Below are positions 1 through 7,770 of a stretch of 9,135 nucleotides of DNA, one piece after another. Every line of letters starts with the position of its first letter. Positions within the stretch are counted from its first letter, which is position 1. The translations under genes were made by a program, and so were the position numbers. The DNA lies in contig SLFB01000117.1 of assembly GCA_007124475.1 (NCBI GenBank), positions 1-9,135 on the forward strand, written 5' to 3'. Origin of the DNA: Vibrio sp. GTDB lineage: Bacteria; Pseudomonadota; Gammaproteobacteria; Enterobacterales; Vibrionaceae. A model generated the notes under the pieces. It was not told the origin of the DNA and did not search any database. It saw only the letters and a list, made by a program, of their open reading frames with translations.

Positions 1-59
1 AAAAGTAAAAAAGAAACAAGCGCCAAAGCAATTAACAGGATATTACGTTGAGAATCCAT
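1..59 (-). CDS. yidC: YidC membrane protein insertase, N-terminal fragment (cut by window edge)
   Basis: Only the first 19 codons lie in the window. The translation begins MDSQRNILLIALALVSFLL, the typical YidC N-terminus in Vibrio and enterobacteria: a short polar start followed by the first transmembrane segment. YidC inserts and folds inner-membrane proteins, alone or with SecYEG. The ATG at 59-57 lies 2 bases after the yidD stop, so it is probably co-transcribed with yidD and may be translationally coupled. Only a weak purine stretch precedes it. The remainder lies outside the window, so integrity cannot be judged. Confidence 0.93.
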   Translation of the reverse strand, partial: MDSQRNILLIALALVSFLL

Positions 60-61
60 CG

Positions 62-319
62 TTATTTGTCTCTGTCTGGTTTTTTGACTGGTGGAATGGG
101 GTCATATCCCCCTTCGTTCAAAGGGTGGCATTTTAATAGACGTTTGCCAGATAACCAACACCCTTTTATCAAACCGTGAGCTCTCAATGCTTCTATTGCA
201 TAATTTGAGCAAGTCGGCGTAAACCGGCAGCGAGGACCGATAAGCGGACTAATTGTCCATTGGTATAGTTTAACTAAACCAATAGTCAACCACGTGAAGG
301 GCGAGATAGGCGATGCCAT
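62..319 (-). CDS. yidD: Membrane protein insertion efficiency factor YidD
   Basis: An 85-residue protein of the YidD/Hemolysin-alpha-like family (formerly UPF0161), a small membrane-associated factor thought to help YidC-dependent insertion of inner-membrane proteins. An amphipathic N-terminal segment (about residues 8-28, ending in YQWTISPLIGPRC) precedes the family signature CRFTPTCSNYAIEAL (31-45) and the second block RLLKCHPLNEGGYDP (60-74). The three conserved cysteines C31, C37 and C64 are present. Length is normal for the family. The ATG start lies inside the 3' end of rnpA (34-base overlap, different frame), and the stop is 2 bases before yidC, the conserved gammaproteobacterial arrangement. 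No good Shine-Dalgarno is visible, consistent with coupling to rnpA. Confidence 0.95.
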   Translation of the reverse strand: MASPISPFTWLTIGLVKLYQWTISPLIGPRCRFTPTCSNYAIEALRAHGLIKGCWLSGKRLLKCHPLNEGGYDPIPPVKKPDRDK

Positions 320-642
320 AACTTGTCGAATAAAGTAAACAGTTCATCATTACTCAAATCTTGCGCGGTTTTTTTCGCGATCACAACAAAATCTTTGTTA
401 GCAAGTTTATGTTGCTTAAGACGAAAACTTTCACGAGCAATGCGTTTAAAACGATTACGACCGACTGCAGTTTTAATTTGCTTCTTTGGGACAGCTAAAC
501 CTAAACGAGGATGAGTCAGATTATTATCGCGAGCAATAATGGTAAAATGAGGAGAGCCAGCACGATGCGCTTGCTGGAAGACTTTTTGATAATGCTCGGG
601 AGTTAACAAGCGTAACTCCCGATTGAACGTGTACGTATTCAA
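286..642 (-). CDS. rnpA: Ribonuclease P protein component (C5 protein)
   Basis: A 118-residue basic protein, the protein subunit of RNase P. It binds the M1 RNA (rnpB, not in this window) and the 5' leader of precursor tRNAs. The diagnostic RNR motif is present in GRNRFKRIARESFR (residues 61-74, R62-N63-R64). The N-terminus FNRELRLLTPEHYQKVF matches the family. The best start is TTG at 642-640: it gives the usual Vibrio N-terminus, and no in-frame ATG or GTG lies between it and the conserved RELRLLTP block. No clear Shine-Dalgarno precedes it. The rpmH stop is only 13 bases upstream, so translation is probably coupled to rpmH. Its 3' end overlaps yidD by 34 bases. Confidence 0.96.
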   Translation of the reverse strand: MNTYTFNRELRLLTPEHYQKVFQQAHRAGSPHFTIIARDNNLTHPRLGLAVPKKQIKTAVGRNRFKRIARESFRLKQHKLANKDFVVIAKKTAQDLSNDELFTLFDKLWHRLSRPSRG

Positions 643-655
643 AATAATTCAGTGA

Positions 656-793
656 TTATTTTGAAAGGCGCTTACGGCCTTTTGCACGACGTGCATTAAT
701 TACTTTACGACCGTTCGCTGTCGCCATGCGTGCACGGAAACCGTGAGTACGCTTGCGCTTTAGAACTGAAGGTTGAAAAGTGCGTTTAGACAT
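656..793 (-). CDS. rpmH: 50S ribosomal protein L34
   Basis: A 45-residue, very arginine- and lysine-rich protein beginning MSKRTFQPSVLKRKRTHGF and ending RAKGRKRLSK, the full-length bacterial L34 (44-46 residues usual). L34 is a small, late-assembling protein of the large ribosomal subunit, embedded in 23S rRNA. The ATG at 793-791 has an AAAGG Shine-Dalgarno at 806-802, 8 bases upstream. It is the first gene of the rpmH-rnpA-yidD-yidC cluster, driven by the promoter at 897-925. Confidence 0.97.
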   Translation of the reverse strand: MSKRTFQPSVLKRKRTHGFRARMATANGRKVINARRAKGRKRLSK

Positions 794-852
794 TATAAAT
801 ACCTTTACTGATCAGTAGTGTTAGGTTCTTTCGTTAACCCGGCGTGGAGTAT

Positions 853-894
853 GTCTTCGTAAAAAAGACGCCGACGCCTCTCAACAAAGAGGCG
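853..894 (-). promoter_or_regulatory. Structured 5' leader of rpmH mRNA
   Basis: Two inverted repeats lie in the rpmH leader. The first, CGCCTCT/AGAGGCG (875-881 with 888-894, loop of 6), sits at or beside the predicted transcription start, so the mRNA may begin with a hairpin. The second, weaker one pairs GTCTT (853-857) with AAGAC (865-869). Between them is a tandem GGCGTC repeat followed by six T on the minus strand. A 5'-terminal hairpin could protect against 5'-end-dependent decay; this is inference. The U run has no proper G/C hairpin directly before it, so I do not call an attenuator. Confidence 0.4.
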
Positions 895-896
895 GA

Positions 897-925
897 ATTG
901 TAATCACAGTCACAAAAAGTGTCAA
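897..925 (-). promoter_or_regulatory. Sigma70 promoter of the rpmH-rnpA-yidD-yidC cluster
   Basis: On the minus strand a perfect -35 TTGACA (925-920) is followed by a 17-base spacer and a -10 TACAAT (902-897), one mismatch from consensus. Transcription should start near 891-889, leaving an untranslated leader of about 95-100 bases before rpmH. This near-consensus promoter fits a ribosomal protein gene that needs high expression. No start site has been mapped; the call rests on sequence match and position. Confidence 0.85.
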
Positions 926-1363
926 TGATTTGGACAACTAACTAGCCGCCATTTTTAAGTGACTATTAGCCAGTGCCCATTTTCCGGTCGGCCGATTATA
1001 CGGAGTCTTAGCAAAAGCACAAGGATCCTGACTCGATCTTGCTTAGTTTTCTATTCCTTGACCATCTTGCCTTACGGGCTTTTTAAGCATTCATCCACAC
1101 CTTCATTCTCAGTTAAACCAACCTTATTACCAGCTTGTGCTCGATAAGATAAAAAATGACCATAATTGGGGATAAGTTAGCAAGATCATCGGATATGTGC
1201 ATGACAATGAGCGATCCTTGTGTGGATCTACGGTATTTCTTGCTGATAGTTGTGTATAAGTTAGATCTTATTCAATGGTTTCACGATCAATCACTGGCGA
1301 TCTAAGTTATCAACAGGTAGAATGTATCCCCTTATCGGTCATGAATTTAAGAGTGAGAGAATC
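926..1363. promoter_or_regulatory. Divergent rpmH/dnaA intergenic region with DnaA-box and GATC cluster
   Basis: No credible gene lies here. DnaA-box-like 9-mers are visible: TTATACACA on the minus strand at 1251-1259 (perfect TTATNCACA), and one-mismatch boxes TCATCCACA (plus, 1091-1099), TTATCCCCA (minus, 1167-1175), TCATGCACA (minus, 1196-1204) and TTATCAACA (plus, 1307-1315). A two-mismatch box lies at 1221-1229 (minus). GATC occurs at 1024, 1035, 1185, 1213, 1225, 1264, 1285 and 1299, about one per 35 bases against about one per 256 by chance. The region must contain the dnaA promoter. DnaA autoregulation and Dam/SeqA control of dnaA are known in E. coli and are inferred here. In Vibrio the chromosome I origin is usually at mnmG-mioC, so origin function is uncertain. 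Confidence 0.7.
1251..1259 (-). promoter_or_regulatory. Consensus DnaA box upstream of dnaA
   Basis: The minus-strand 9-mer TTATACACA matches TTATNCACA exactly and lies about 105 bases before the dnaA GTG start. It overlaps TATAAG at 1255-1260 on the plus strand, which could serve as a -10 element, although no good -35 lies 16-18 bases upstream. If that -10 is used, DnaA binding would block the promoter directly. The box match is direct; the repression model is inferred. Confidence 0.65.
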
Positions 1364-2779
1364 GTGTCATCTTCGCTTTGGTTGCAATGCTTGCAACAAC
1401 TTCAAGAAGAATTACCAGCCGCAGAATTCAGTATGTGGGTTCGTCCGCTACAGGCAGAGATTAATGACAATACTCTCACTTTGTTCGCACCGAATCGTTT
1501 TGTTTTAGATTGGGTACGTGACAAATACATCAATAATATCAATCGATTACTAAAAGAACATTGTGGTCATAATGCGCCAAATTTGCGCTTTGAAGTCGGT
1601 AGTCGACGGAATACGTCAATCCCAGCGGTAACGACCAGTAATCCGGTAAGAACCGCAGCGGATGTTGCTGCAGAATCTTCAGCACCAGCACAGCTGGCAC
1701 AGCGCAAACCCGTCCATAAAACGTGGGATGAAGATACCGTTGCGACCGATATTAACCATCGCTCGAATGTTAATCCTAAACATAAGTTCAATAACTTTGT
1801 TGAAGGTAAATCAAACCAACTTGGTTTAGCAGCCGCTCGACAAGTGGCTGATAACCCGGGCGCGGCATACAACCCACTTTTTTTATATGGTGGTACTGGC
1901 CTAGGGAAAACGCACTTATTGCACGCTGTCGGTAATGCTATTGTCGATAACAAGCCCAATGCCAAAGTGGTTTACATGCACTCCGAACGTTTTGTGCAAG
2001 ACATGGTAAAAGCACTACAAAATAATGCGATTGAAGAATTTAAACGTTATTACCGTAGTGTCGATGCATTATTAATCGATGATATTCAATTTTTCGCTAA
2101 TAAAGAGCGTTCACAAGAAGAGTTTTTCCATACCTTCAATGCGTTACTTGAAGGTAATCAACAGATCATTTTGACCTCAGACCGTTACCCTAAAGAGATT
2201 AATGGGGTAGAAGATCGCCTCAAATCTCGTTTCGGATGGGGATTAACCGTTGCCATCGAGCCACCAGAGCTTGAAACTCGGGTCGCTATTTTAATGACCA
2301 AAGCGGAAGATCATCAAATTCATCTACCCGATGAAGTGGCGTTTTTTATCGCTAAGCGTTTACGCTCAAATGTTCGTGAACTGGAAGGGGCACTCAACCG
2401 AGTGATCGCCAATGCCAATTTTACTGGCCGACCAATCACCATTGATTTTGTTCGTGAAGCATTACGTGACTTACTTGCCTTACAAGAAAAACTGGTCACC
2501 ATTGATAATATTCAAAAAACCGTCGCTGAATACTATAAAATAAAAGTGGCTGATTTATTATCTAAGCGCCGCTCACGTTCTGTTGCTCGTCCTCGCCAAC
2601 TGGCGATGGCGCTGTCGAAAGAGTTAACGAACCATAGTTTACCGGAAATTGGTGATGCATTTGGTGGCAGAGACCATACTACAGTACTGCATGCATGCCG
2701 TAAAATTGAGCAATTGCGCGAAGAAAGCCACGACATTAAAGAAGATTATTCGAATTTAATTCGTACTCTCTCTTCGTAA
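1364..2779 (+). CDS. dnaA: Chromosomal replication initiator DnaA
   Basis: A 471-residue AAA+ initiator that binds DnaA boxes, opens the origin and loads DnaB helicase; it also acts as a transcription factor. Domain I (about 1-85, SSSLWLQCLQQLQEELPA) mediates oligomerisation and helicase contact. A variable Ala/Pro/Ser-rich linker follows (about 90-135). Domain III carries Walker A GGTGLGKT (176-183) and Walker B LLIDDIQFF (D239, D240). Domain IV has the DNA-binding signature GGRDHTTVLHACRKI (434-448). I chose GTG at 1364 because it gives the family N-terminus and has a purine-rich GAGTGAGAGA at 1351-1360; the in-frame ATG at 1322 would add 14 non-conserved residues. It is the first gene before dnaN, recF and gyrB. 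Confidence 0.97.
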   Translation: MSSSLWLQCLQQLQEELPAAEFSMWVRPLQAEINDNTLTLFAPNRFVLDWVRDKYINNINRLLKEHCGHNAPNLRFEVGSRRNTSIPAVTTSNPVRTAADVAAESSAPAQLAQRKPVHKTWDEDTVATDINHRSNVNPKHKFNNFVEGKSNQLGLAAARQVADNPGAAYNPLFLYGGTGLGKTHLLHAVGNAIVDNKPNAKVVYMHSERFVQDMVKALQNNAIEEFKRYYRSVDALLIDDIQFFANKERSQEEFFHTFNALLEGNQQIILTSDRYPKEINGVEDRLKSRFGWGLTVAIEPPELETRVAILMTKAEDHQIHLPDEVAFFIAKRLRSNVRELEGALNRVIANANFTGRPITIDFVREALRDLLALQEKLVTIDNIQKTVAEYYKIKVADLLSKRRSRSVARPRQLAMALSKELTNHSLPEIGDAFGGRDHTTVLHACRKIEQLREESHDIKEDYSNLIRTLSS

Positions 2780-2845
2780 TTAGTCTTATTATAAAAAGGC
2801 TAAATCAATCCCTTTGGTTCCTTATCGTTAGGTTAAAATCTCATT

Positions 2846-3946
2846 ATGAAGTTTACCATTGCACGTAGTCATCTGATCAAACCCCTCCAACAAGTCTCAG
2901 GGACATTAGGTGGTCGGGCAAACTTACCCATTTTAAGTCATTTATTACTGCAGATTGAAGATGGCCAGTTATCTATCACTGCAACAGATTTAGAAGTGGA
3001 ATTGATCGGTCGTCTAACACTAGAGGGGGACTGTGAAGCCGGTAGTATTACTGTTCCAGCACGCAAATTTTTAGACATTTGTCGCGGTCTACCTGATGAT
3101 GCTTTGCTCACCGTACAGCTGGAAGGTGAGCGAATATCGATACGCTCTGGCCGTAGTCGTTTTACATTAGCGACCTTACCAGCCAGTGACTTTCCTAACA
3201 TTGAAGATTGGCAAAGTGATATTAATATCACCATTACACAGGCCGAACTTAGAGCATTAATTGAAAAAACTCAATTTTCAATGGCCAATCAAGATGTTCG
3301 CTATTATCTCAATGGCATGCTGTTTGAAATAGATGGCCTTACTTTGCGTGCGGTTGCAACCGATGGCCACCGAATGGCGGTTGCTCAAACCACCATCACT
3401 CAAGCATTAGCAAGTAAACAAATTATTGTCCCACGTAAAGGCATTTTAGAGCTGGCAAAGTTGCTGGATGCTCCTGAGCAGCCCGTTGAACTGCAAATTG
3501 GCAGCGCCAATCTACGTGCAGAAGTGAATAATTTCATCTTTACTTCTAAGCTGGTTGACGGCCGCTTCCCTGACTACCGTCGTGTATTACCACAAAACAC
3601 CAATAAAACGCTCATTACCGGCTGTGATGAGTTGCGCCAAGCCTTTTCGCGAGCGGCCATCTTATCGAATGAAAAGTTTCGTGGCGTGCGCGTTAATTTA
3701 GCACAAGACAGCATGCGTATTACCGCGAACAATCCAGAGCAAGAAGAAGCGGAAGAGTTATTGGATGTTGACTTTAGTGGTGATGAGATAGAAATTGGCT
3801 TTAATGTTAGCTATGTTATTGATGTACTTAATACTTTACGTTGTAATCAAGTACGTATCTCTATGTCTGATGCTAACGCCAGTGCTTTAATCGAAAACTG
3901 CGATGATGACAGTGCCATGTATGTGGTGATGCCGATCCGTCTTTAA
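2846..3946 (+). CDS. dnaN: DNA polymerase III beta subunit (sliding clamp)
   Basis: A 366-residue protein, the normal length of the beta clamp. The clamp dimerises into a ring that tethers Pol III and other partners to DNA. The N-terminus MKFTIARSHLIKPLQQVSGTL, the region LPILSHLLL (27-35), VATDGHRMAV in domain 2 and the C-terminal YVVMPIRL (partner-binding pocket edge) are typical. It starts 66 bases after the dnaA stop with no terminator between, so at least part of its transcription comes from dnaA. The Shine-Dalgarno is weak (TTAGG at 2828-2832, 13 bases from the ATG). Internal promoters within dnaA are known in E. coli, but I did not identify one here. Confidence 0.97.
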   Translation: MKFTIARSHLIKPLQQVSGTLGGRANLPILSHLLLQIEDGQLSITATDLEVELIGRLTLEGDCEAGSITVPARKFLDICRGLPDDALLTVQLEGERISIRSGRSRFTLATLPASDFPNIEDWQSDINITITQAELRALIEKTQFSMANQDVRYYLNGMLFEIDGLTLRAVATDGHRMAVAQTTITQALASKQIIVPRKGILELAKLLDAPEQPVELQIGSANLRAEVNNFIFTSKLVDGRFPDYRRVLPQNTNKTLITGCDELRQAFSRAAILSNEKFRGVRVNLAQDSMRITANNPEQEEAEELLDVDFSGDEIEIGFNVSYVIDVLNTLRCNQVRISMSDANASALIENCDDDSAMYVVMPIRL

Positions 3947-3966
3947 TTGACCATGATAGCTCCTCT

Positions 3967-5046
3967 ATGCCATTGACTCGTTTAGTCGTTCAGCAGTTTC
4001 GTAATATTAAAGCCTGTGATTTATCGCCATCATCTGGCTTTAATTTTCTGGTTGGACGCAATGGTAGCGGCAAAACCAGTGTCCTAGAAGCCATTTATTT
4101 ATTAGGCCATGGACGCTCCTTTAAAAGCTCATTGACGGGGCGAGTAATCCAAAACGAATGCTCAGAGCTGTTTGTTCACGGGCGTTTTTTGAACTCGGAT
4201 CAATTTGAGCTACCAATAGGCATTAATAAGCAGCGAGATGGCTCAACAGAGGTTAAAATAGGCGGTCAGTCTGGACAAAAGTTAGCTCAACTAGCGCAGG
4301 TTTTGCCTTTACAGCTTATCCATCCAGATGGCTTTGAATTACTGACTGACGGTCCGAAGCAGCGGCGAGCATTTATCGATTGGGGCGTTTTTCACTCTCA
4401 ACCCGCTTTTTTTGAAGCTTGGGGGAGATTTAAACGCTTAAATAAGCAACGGAATGCGTTATTAAAAACTGCTAAAAGCTACCGGGAAATCAGCTATTGG
4501 GATCAAGAGCTCGCTCAACTGGCTGAACAAATTGATCAATGGCGACAAGGTTATATTGAACAAATAAGTAACGTTGCACAGGCCTTGTGCCAAGATTTCT
4601 TACCCGAGTTTTCGATTAATTTAAGTTATTATCGAGGCTGGGATAAACAAACCCCTTATAAAGACATATTGCAAAACAACTTTGTGCGGGATCAACTGCT
4701 AGGTTATACCTTCAGCGGGCCCAATAAAGCAGATTTAAAAATGAAAATCGATGGAACTCCCGTAGAAGATGTTCTATCACGCGGTCAGCTTAAGTTGATG
4801 GTCTGCGCCCTTCGCGTTGCCCAAGGTCAACATTTAACCGAGCTAACCGGGAAGCAATGTATCTATCTTATTGATGATTTTGCTTCCGAACTCGATAGCC
4901 AACGTCGTAAGCGTTTAGCCGATTGCTTAAAATCGACGGGGGCACAAGTTTTTGTAAGTTCTATTACTGAAAGCCAAATTACTGAGATGATCGAGCCGAA
5001 TAGCAAGATGTTTTATGTGGAAAATGGCACAATAGAGCAAGGATAA
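3967..5046 (+). CDS. recF: DNA replication and repair protein RecF
   Basis: A 359-residue SMC-like ABC-type ATPase. With RecO and RecR it loads RecA at single-strand gaps and stalled forks. Walker A is GRNGSGKT (30-37), the ABC signature is LSRGQ (270-274), and Walker B is IYLIDDFASELD (299-310, with D303-D304). Length and N-terminus (LTRLVVQQFRNI) are as expected. The ATG is 20 bases after the dnaN stop and lacks a good Shine-Dalgarno, so translation may be coupled to dnaN. The dnaN-recF-gyrB order is conserved in gammaproteobacteria. No broken motifs are seen. Confidence 0.96.
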   Translation: MPLTRLVVQQFRNIKACDLSPSSGFNFLVGRNGSGKTSVLEAIYLLGHGRSFKSSLTGRVIQNECSELFVHGRFLNSDQFELPIGINKQRDGSTEVKIGGQSGQKLAQLAQVLPLQLIHPDGFELLTDGPKQRRAFIDWGVFHSQPAFFEAWGRFKRLNKQRNALLKTAKSYREISYWDQELAQLAEQIDQWRQGYIEQISNVAQALCQDFLPEFSINLSYYRGWDKQTPYKDILQNNFVRDQLLGYTFSGPNKADLKMKIDGTPVEDVLSRGQLKLMVCALRVAQGQHLTELTGKQCIYLIDDFASELDSQRRKRLADCLKSTGAQVFVSSITESQITEMIEPNSKMFYVENGTIEQG

Positions 5047-5064
5047 CTACTGAGAGAGTCACTC

Positions 5065-7482
5065 ATGTCGAATAATTACGATTCATCGAGTATTAAAGTA
5101 CTGAAGGGTCTAGATGCAGTACGCAAACGTCCAGGTATGTACATCGGTGACACCGATGATGGTACTGGTCTTCACCACATGGTCTTTGAGGTGGTAGACA
5201 ACTCAATTGATGAAGCGTTAGCGGGTCACTGTAAAGATATCGTCGTGACGATTCATGAAGATAACTCGGTATCCGTCAGCGATGATGGCCGTGGTATCCC
5301 AACAGAAATACACACCGAAGAGAACGTCTCTGCTGCCGAAGTTATTATGACCGTGTTACACGCTGGTGGTAAATTTGATGACAACTCATATAAAGTTTCA
5401 GGTGGTTTGCATGGCGTCGGTGTCTCAGTCGTTAATGCTTTGTCCGAAAAAGTATTACTAACGATTTATCGTGGTGGGAAAATACATACTCAAACCTACC
5501 GTCATGGTGTACCACAAGCCCCATTAGCCGTGGTTGGTGATACAGACAAAACAGGCACCACGTTACGTTTTTGGCCTAGCGCTGAAACCTTTACCAATAT
5601 TGAATTCCACTATGAAATTTTAGCCAAACGCCTACGTGAATTATCGTTTTTGAATTCAGGTGTTTCTATCCGCTTACAAGATGAGCGCGAAGCGGATAAA
5701 CAAGATCACTTTATGTATGAAGGCGGTATTCAAGCCTTTGTTACTCACCTAAATCGTAATAAAACGCCGATCCATGAGAAAGTGTTTCACTTCAATCATG
5801 AACGTGAAGATGGGATCAGCGTAGAAGTCGCCATGCAATGGAATGACGGTTTCCAAGAAAATATCTACTGCTTCACTAACAATATCCCACAACGGGATGG
5901 CGGTACTCACTTAGCCGGTTTTCGAGCGGCATTGACACGTACCCTTAATACCTACATGGATAAAGAAGGCTACAGCAAGAAAGCGAAAACGGCGACCTCT
6001 GGTGATGATGCCCGTGAAGGCTTAACCGCCGTTGTATCGGTTAAAGTGCCGGATCCTAAATTTTCTAGCCAAACCAAAGATAAACTCGTCTCATCTGAGG
6101 TGAAATCAGCGGTAGAATCAGCCATGGCTGAAAAATTGAACGATTTCTTAGCTGAACATCCCTCTGAAGCTAAAACCGTATGTAGTAAAATTATTGATGC
6201 GGCACGAGCACGTGAAGCGGCTCGTAAAGCGCGTGAAATGACTCGCCGTAAAGGGGCACTCGATCTTGCGGGCCTCCCAGGTAAACTGGCGGACTGCCAA
6301 GAGAAAGATCCTGCGTTATCTGAACTGTATATTGTCGAGGGTGACTCAGCTGGCGGCTCCGCTAAGCAAGGCCGTAACCGTAAAAATCAAGCGATTCTTC
6401 CCCTGAAAGGTAAGATCCTTAACGTTGAAAAAGCACGCTTTGATAAAATGCTCTCTTCGCAAGAAGTCGCCACTTTGATCACGGCTCTAGGCTGTGGAAT
6501 CGGGCGAGATGAGTATAACCCGGATAAATTGCGTTATCACAATATCATTATCATGACCGATGCTGACGTCGATGGTTCACACATCCGCACTTTATTGTTA
6601 ACCTTCTTCTACCGTCAAATGCCTGAGCTGATTGAACGTGGTTACGTTTATATTGCTCAGCCTCCTTTATATAAAGTAAAAAAAGGTAAGCAAGAACAAT
6701 ATATTAAAGATGAAGATGCCATGACTCAGTACCAAATTTCATTGGCACTGGATAACGCATCGCTCCATGTTAATGCTGATGCTCCTGCATTAGCGGGCGC
6801 ACCACTAGAAAAACTCGTACGCCAATACAATGCCGCAATGAAACTCGTCGAGCGCATGAGTCGCCGTTATCCTTATGCCATGATCAATGAGTTTACCTAT
6901 ATGCCAAGGTTAACTGAGCAGCAATGCCAAGATCGTCATACCGTCGTAGCTTGGACTGAACGCCTAGTCAATCAGCTTAATGCAAAGGAAGTAGGCGCAA
7001 GCCAATATCAGTTTGACATTGAGCATAATCTTGAATTAGGCGTTTACTCACCTAAGGTCGTTGTCCGTACCCATGGGGTCACTTACGACTATTTACTCAG
7101 CGTTGATTTACTCAATTCAAAAGAATACAGCAGCTTAGCCGATCTATTTGAAGCATTGGATGGCCTATTAGAAGAAGGGGCCTACATTCAGCGCGGTGAA
7201 AGAACTCAGCTGGTCAGCAGCTTCTCTTCAGCTCTCGATTGGCTCATTAAAGAATCTCGCCGTGGTTTAGCCGTTCAACGTTATAAAGGTCTAGGAGAAA
7301 TGAACCCAGATCAGCTGTGGGAAACAACCATGGATCCTGATTCACGCCGCATGATGCAAGTAACGATTGATGATGCTGTCGGAGCGGATGAACTGTTTAC
7401 CACTCTAATGGGTGATCAAGTTGAACCGCGCCGCGCCTTTATTGAAAACAACGCGCTACGAGTCGCTAACTTAGACGTTTAA
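5065..7482 (+). CDS. gyrB: DNA gyrase subunit B
   Basis: An 805-residue type IIA topoisomerase ATPase subunit that, with GyrA, introduces negative supercoils. The GHKL ATPase domain shows E42, N46, D49 and E50 (EVVDNSIDEAL), D73 in SDDGRGIP and the GGLHGVGVSVVNALS lid. A transducer domain follows. The TOPRIM domain has YIVEGDSAGG (E425, D427) and MTDADVDGSH (D499, D501, D503). The tail motif QRYKGLGEMN lies at 738-747. The long segment between TOPRIM and tail is the extra domain usual in gammaproteobacterial GyrB. D427 and K448 correspond to E. coli D426 and K447 and are unchanged, so the known quinolone substitutions there are absent. A GAGAGAG Shine-Dalgarno lies in the 18-base gap after recF. 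Confidence 0.98.
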   Translation: MSNNYDSSSIKVLKGLDAVRKRPGMYIGDTDDGTGLHHMVFEVVDNSIDEALAGHCKDIVVTIHEDNSVSVSDDGRGIPTEIHTEENVSAAEVIMTVLHAGGKFDDNSYKVSGGLHGVGVSVVNALSEKVLLTIYRGGKIHTQTYRHGVPQAPLAVVGDTDKTGTTLRFWPSAETFTNIEFHYEILAKRLRELSFLNSGVSIRLQDEREADKQDHFMYEGGIQAFVTHLNRNKTPIHEKVFHFNHEREDGISVEVAMQWNDGFQENIYCFTNNIPQRDGGTHLAGFRAALTRTLNTYMDKEGYSKKAKTATSGDDAREGLTAVVSVKVPDPKFSSQTKDKLVSSEVKSAVESAMAEKLNDFLAEHPSEAKTVCSKIIDAARAREAARKAREMTRRKGALDLAGLPGKLADCQEKDPALSELYIVEGDSAGGSAKQGRNRKNQAILPLKGKILNVEKARFDKMLSSQEVATLITALGCGIGRDEYNPDKLRYHNIIIMTDADVDGSHIRTLLLTFFYRQMPELIERGYVYIAQPPLYKVKKGKQEQYIKDEDAMTQYQISLALDNASLHVNADAPALAGAPLEKLVRQYNAAMKLVERMSRRYPYAMINEFTYMPRLTEQQCQDRHTVVAWTERLVNQLNAKEVGASQYQFDIEHNLELGVYSPKVVVRTHGVTYDYLLSVDLLNSKEYSSLADLFEALDGLLEEGAYIQRGERTQLVSSFSSALDWLIKESRRGLAVQRYKGLGEMNPDQLWETTMDPDSRRMMQVTIDDAVGADELFTTLMGDQVEPRRAFIENNALRVANLDV

Positions 7483-7506
7483 CGCCATTTTGAGAATCAA
7501 ACTTAC

Positions 7507-7538
7507 AACGCAGTGCCTCGGCACTGCGTTTTATTTTA
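7507..7538 (+). terminator. Intrinsic terminator after gyrB
   Basis: A perfect 10-bp stem, AACGCAGTGC (7507-7516) with GCACTGCGTT (7521-7530), has a CTCG loop and a T-rich tract TTATTTT. It lies 24 bases after the gyrB stop and should end the dnaA-dnaN-recF-gyrB transcript. A weaker stem ATGGC/GCCAT (7538-7553) followed by TTT could be a backup. Confidence 0.93.
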
Positions 7539-7663
7539 TGGCCAATTCGCCATTTTACTCTACGATTTCTAAAAACTTAGGCTTTCGCTCTAGTTTGATC
7601 TCACCGCCCACCACTTAGTCTCCTTTTCTCATAAAAAACAGAACTTTATATTGAATAGCGCTT
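7539..7663. other. AT-rich spacer without gene
   Basis: Apart from the possible backup stem at 7538-7553, I see no coding region, repeat or strong site between the gyrB terminator and the candidate promoter at 7664-7691. Confidence 0.5.
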
Positions 7664-7691
7664 TTGCTTTATTTTTTTAGCTCGCTATAGT
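7664..7691 (+). promoter_or_regulatory. Candidate sigma70 promoter of the mini-ORF/GreA-like operon
   Basis: A -35 TTGCTT (7664-7669) is separated by 16 bases from a -10 TATAGT (7686-7691, one mismatch from TATAAT). Transcription would start near 7698, about 55 bases before the first mini-ORF. The -35 is weak. The position just after a strong terminator and before a well-marked ribosome binding site supports a new transcription unit here. Confidence 0.45.
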
Positions 7692-7752
7692 CATCGCTAG
7701 ATTTAACAAAATTCATACAGACAACAACACTGAATTTACAGGAGGATTTGCG

Positions 7753-7770
7753 ATGGCATTTCTGGTTTAA
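7753..7770 (+). CDS. Putative five-codon leader peptide MAFLV
   Basis: The reading frame ATG GCA TTT CTG GTT TAA follows a perfect AGGAGG Shine-Dalgarno (7740-7745) at the ideal 7-base spacing, the strongest ribosome binding site in the window. The stop is immediately followed by a 10-bp hairpin (7771-7794). The peptide is too short to have an enzymatic role. The layout is that of a regulatory leader ORF in which ribosome occupancy could alter folding downstream. I do not recognise the peptide; translation is inferred only from the site. Confidence 0.4.
   Translation: MAFLV

Noticed and set aside
1058..1086. TTGACC-17-TTTTAA as a possible dnaA promoter
   Set aside because: The -10 match is only 3 of 6 and it would leave a leader of over 270 bases; not strong enough to annotate.
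959..1147. Open frame of 62 codons on the plus strand in the rpmH-dnaA gap
   Set aside because: It begins with GTG without a ribosome site, has no recognisable domain, and lies in the regulatory region with GATC sites and DnaA boxes.
1322..1363. In-frame ATG that would extend DnaA by 14 residues
   Set aside because: The extension YPLIGHEFKSERI is not part of the DnaA family N-terminus; the GTG at 1364 gives the expected SSSLWLQCL start and has a purine-rich site in front.
1275..1508. 77-codon plus-strand frame overlapping the start of dnaA
   Set aside because: Out-of-frame shadow of dnaA without a family match; its internal ATG at 1341 has no good ribosome site.
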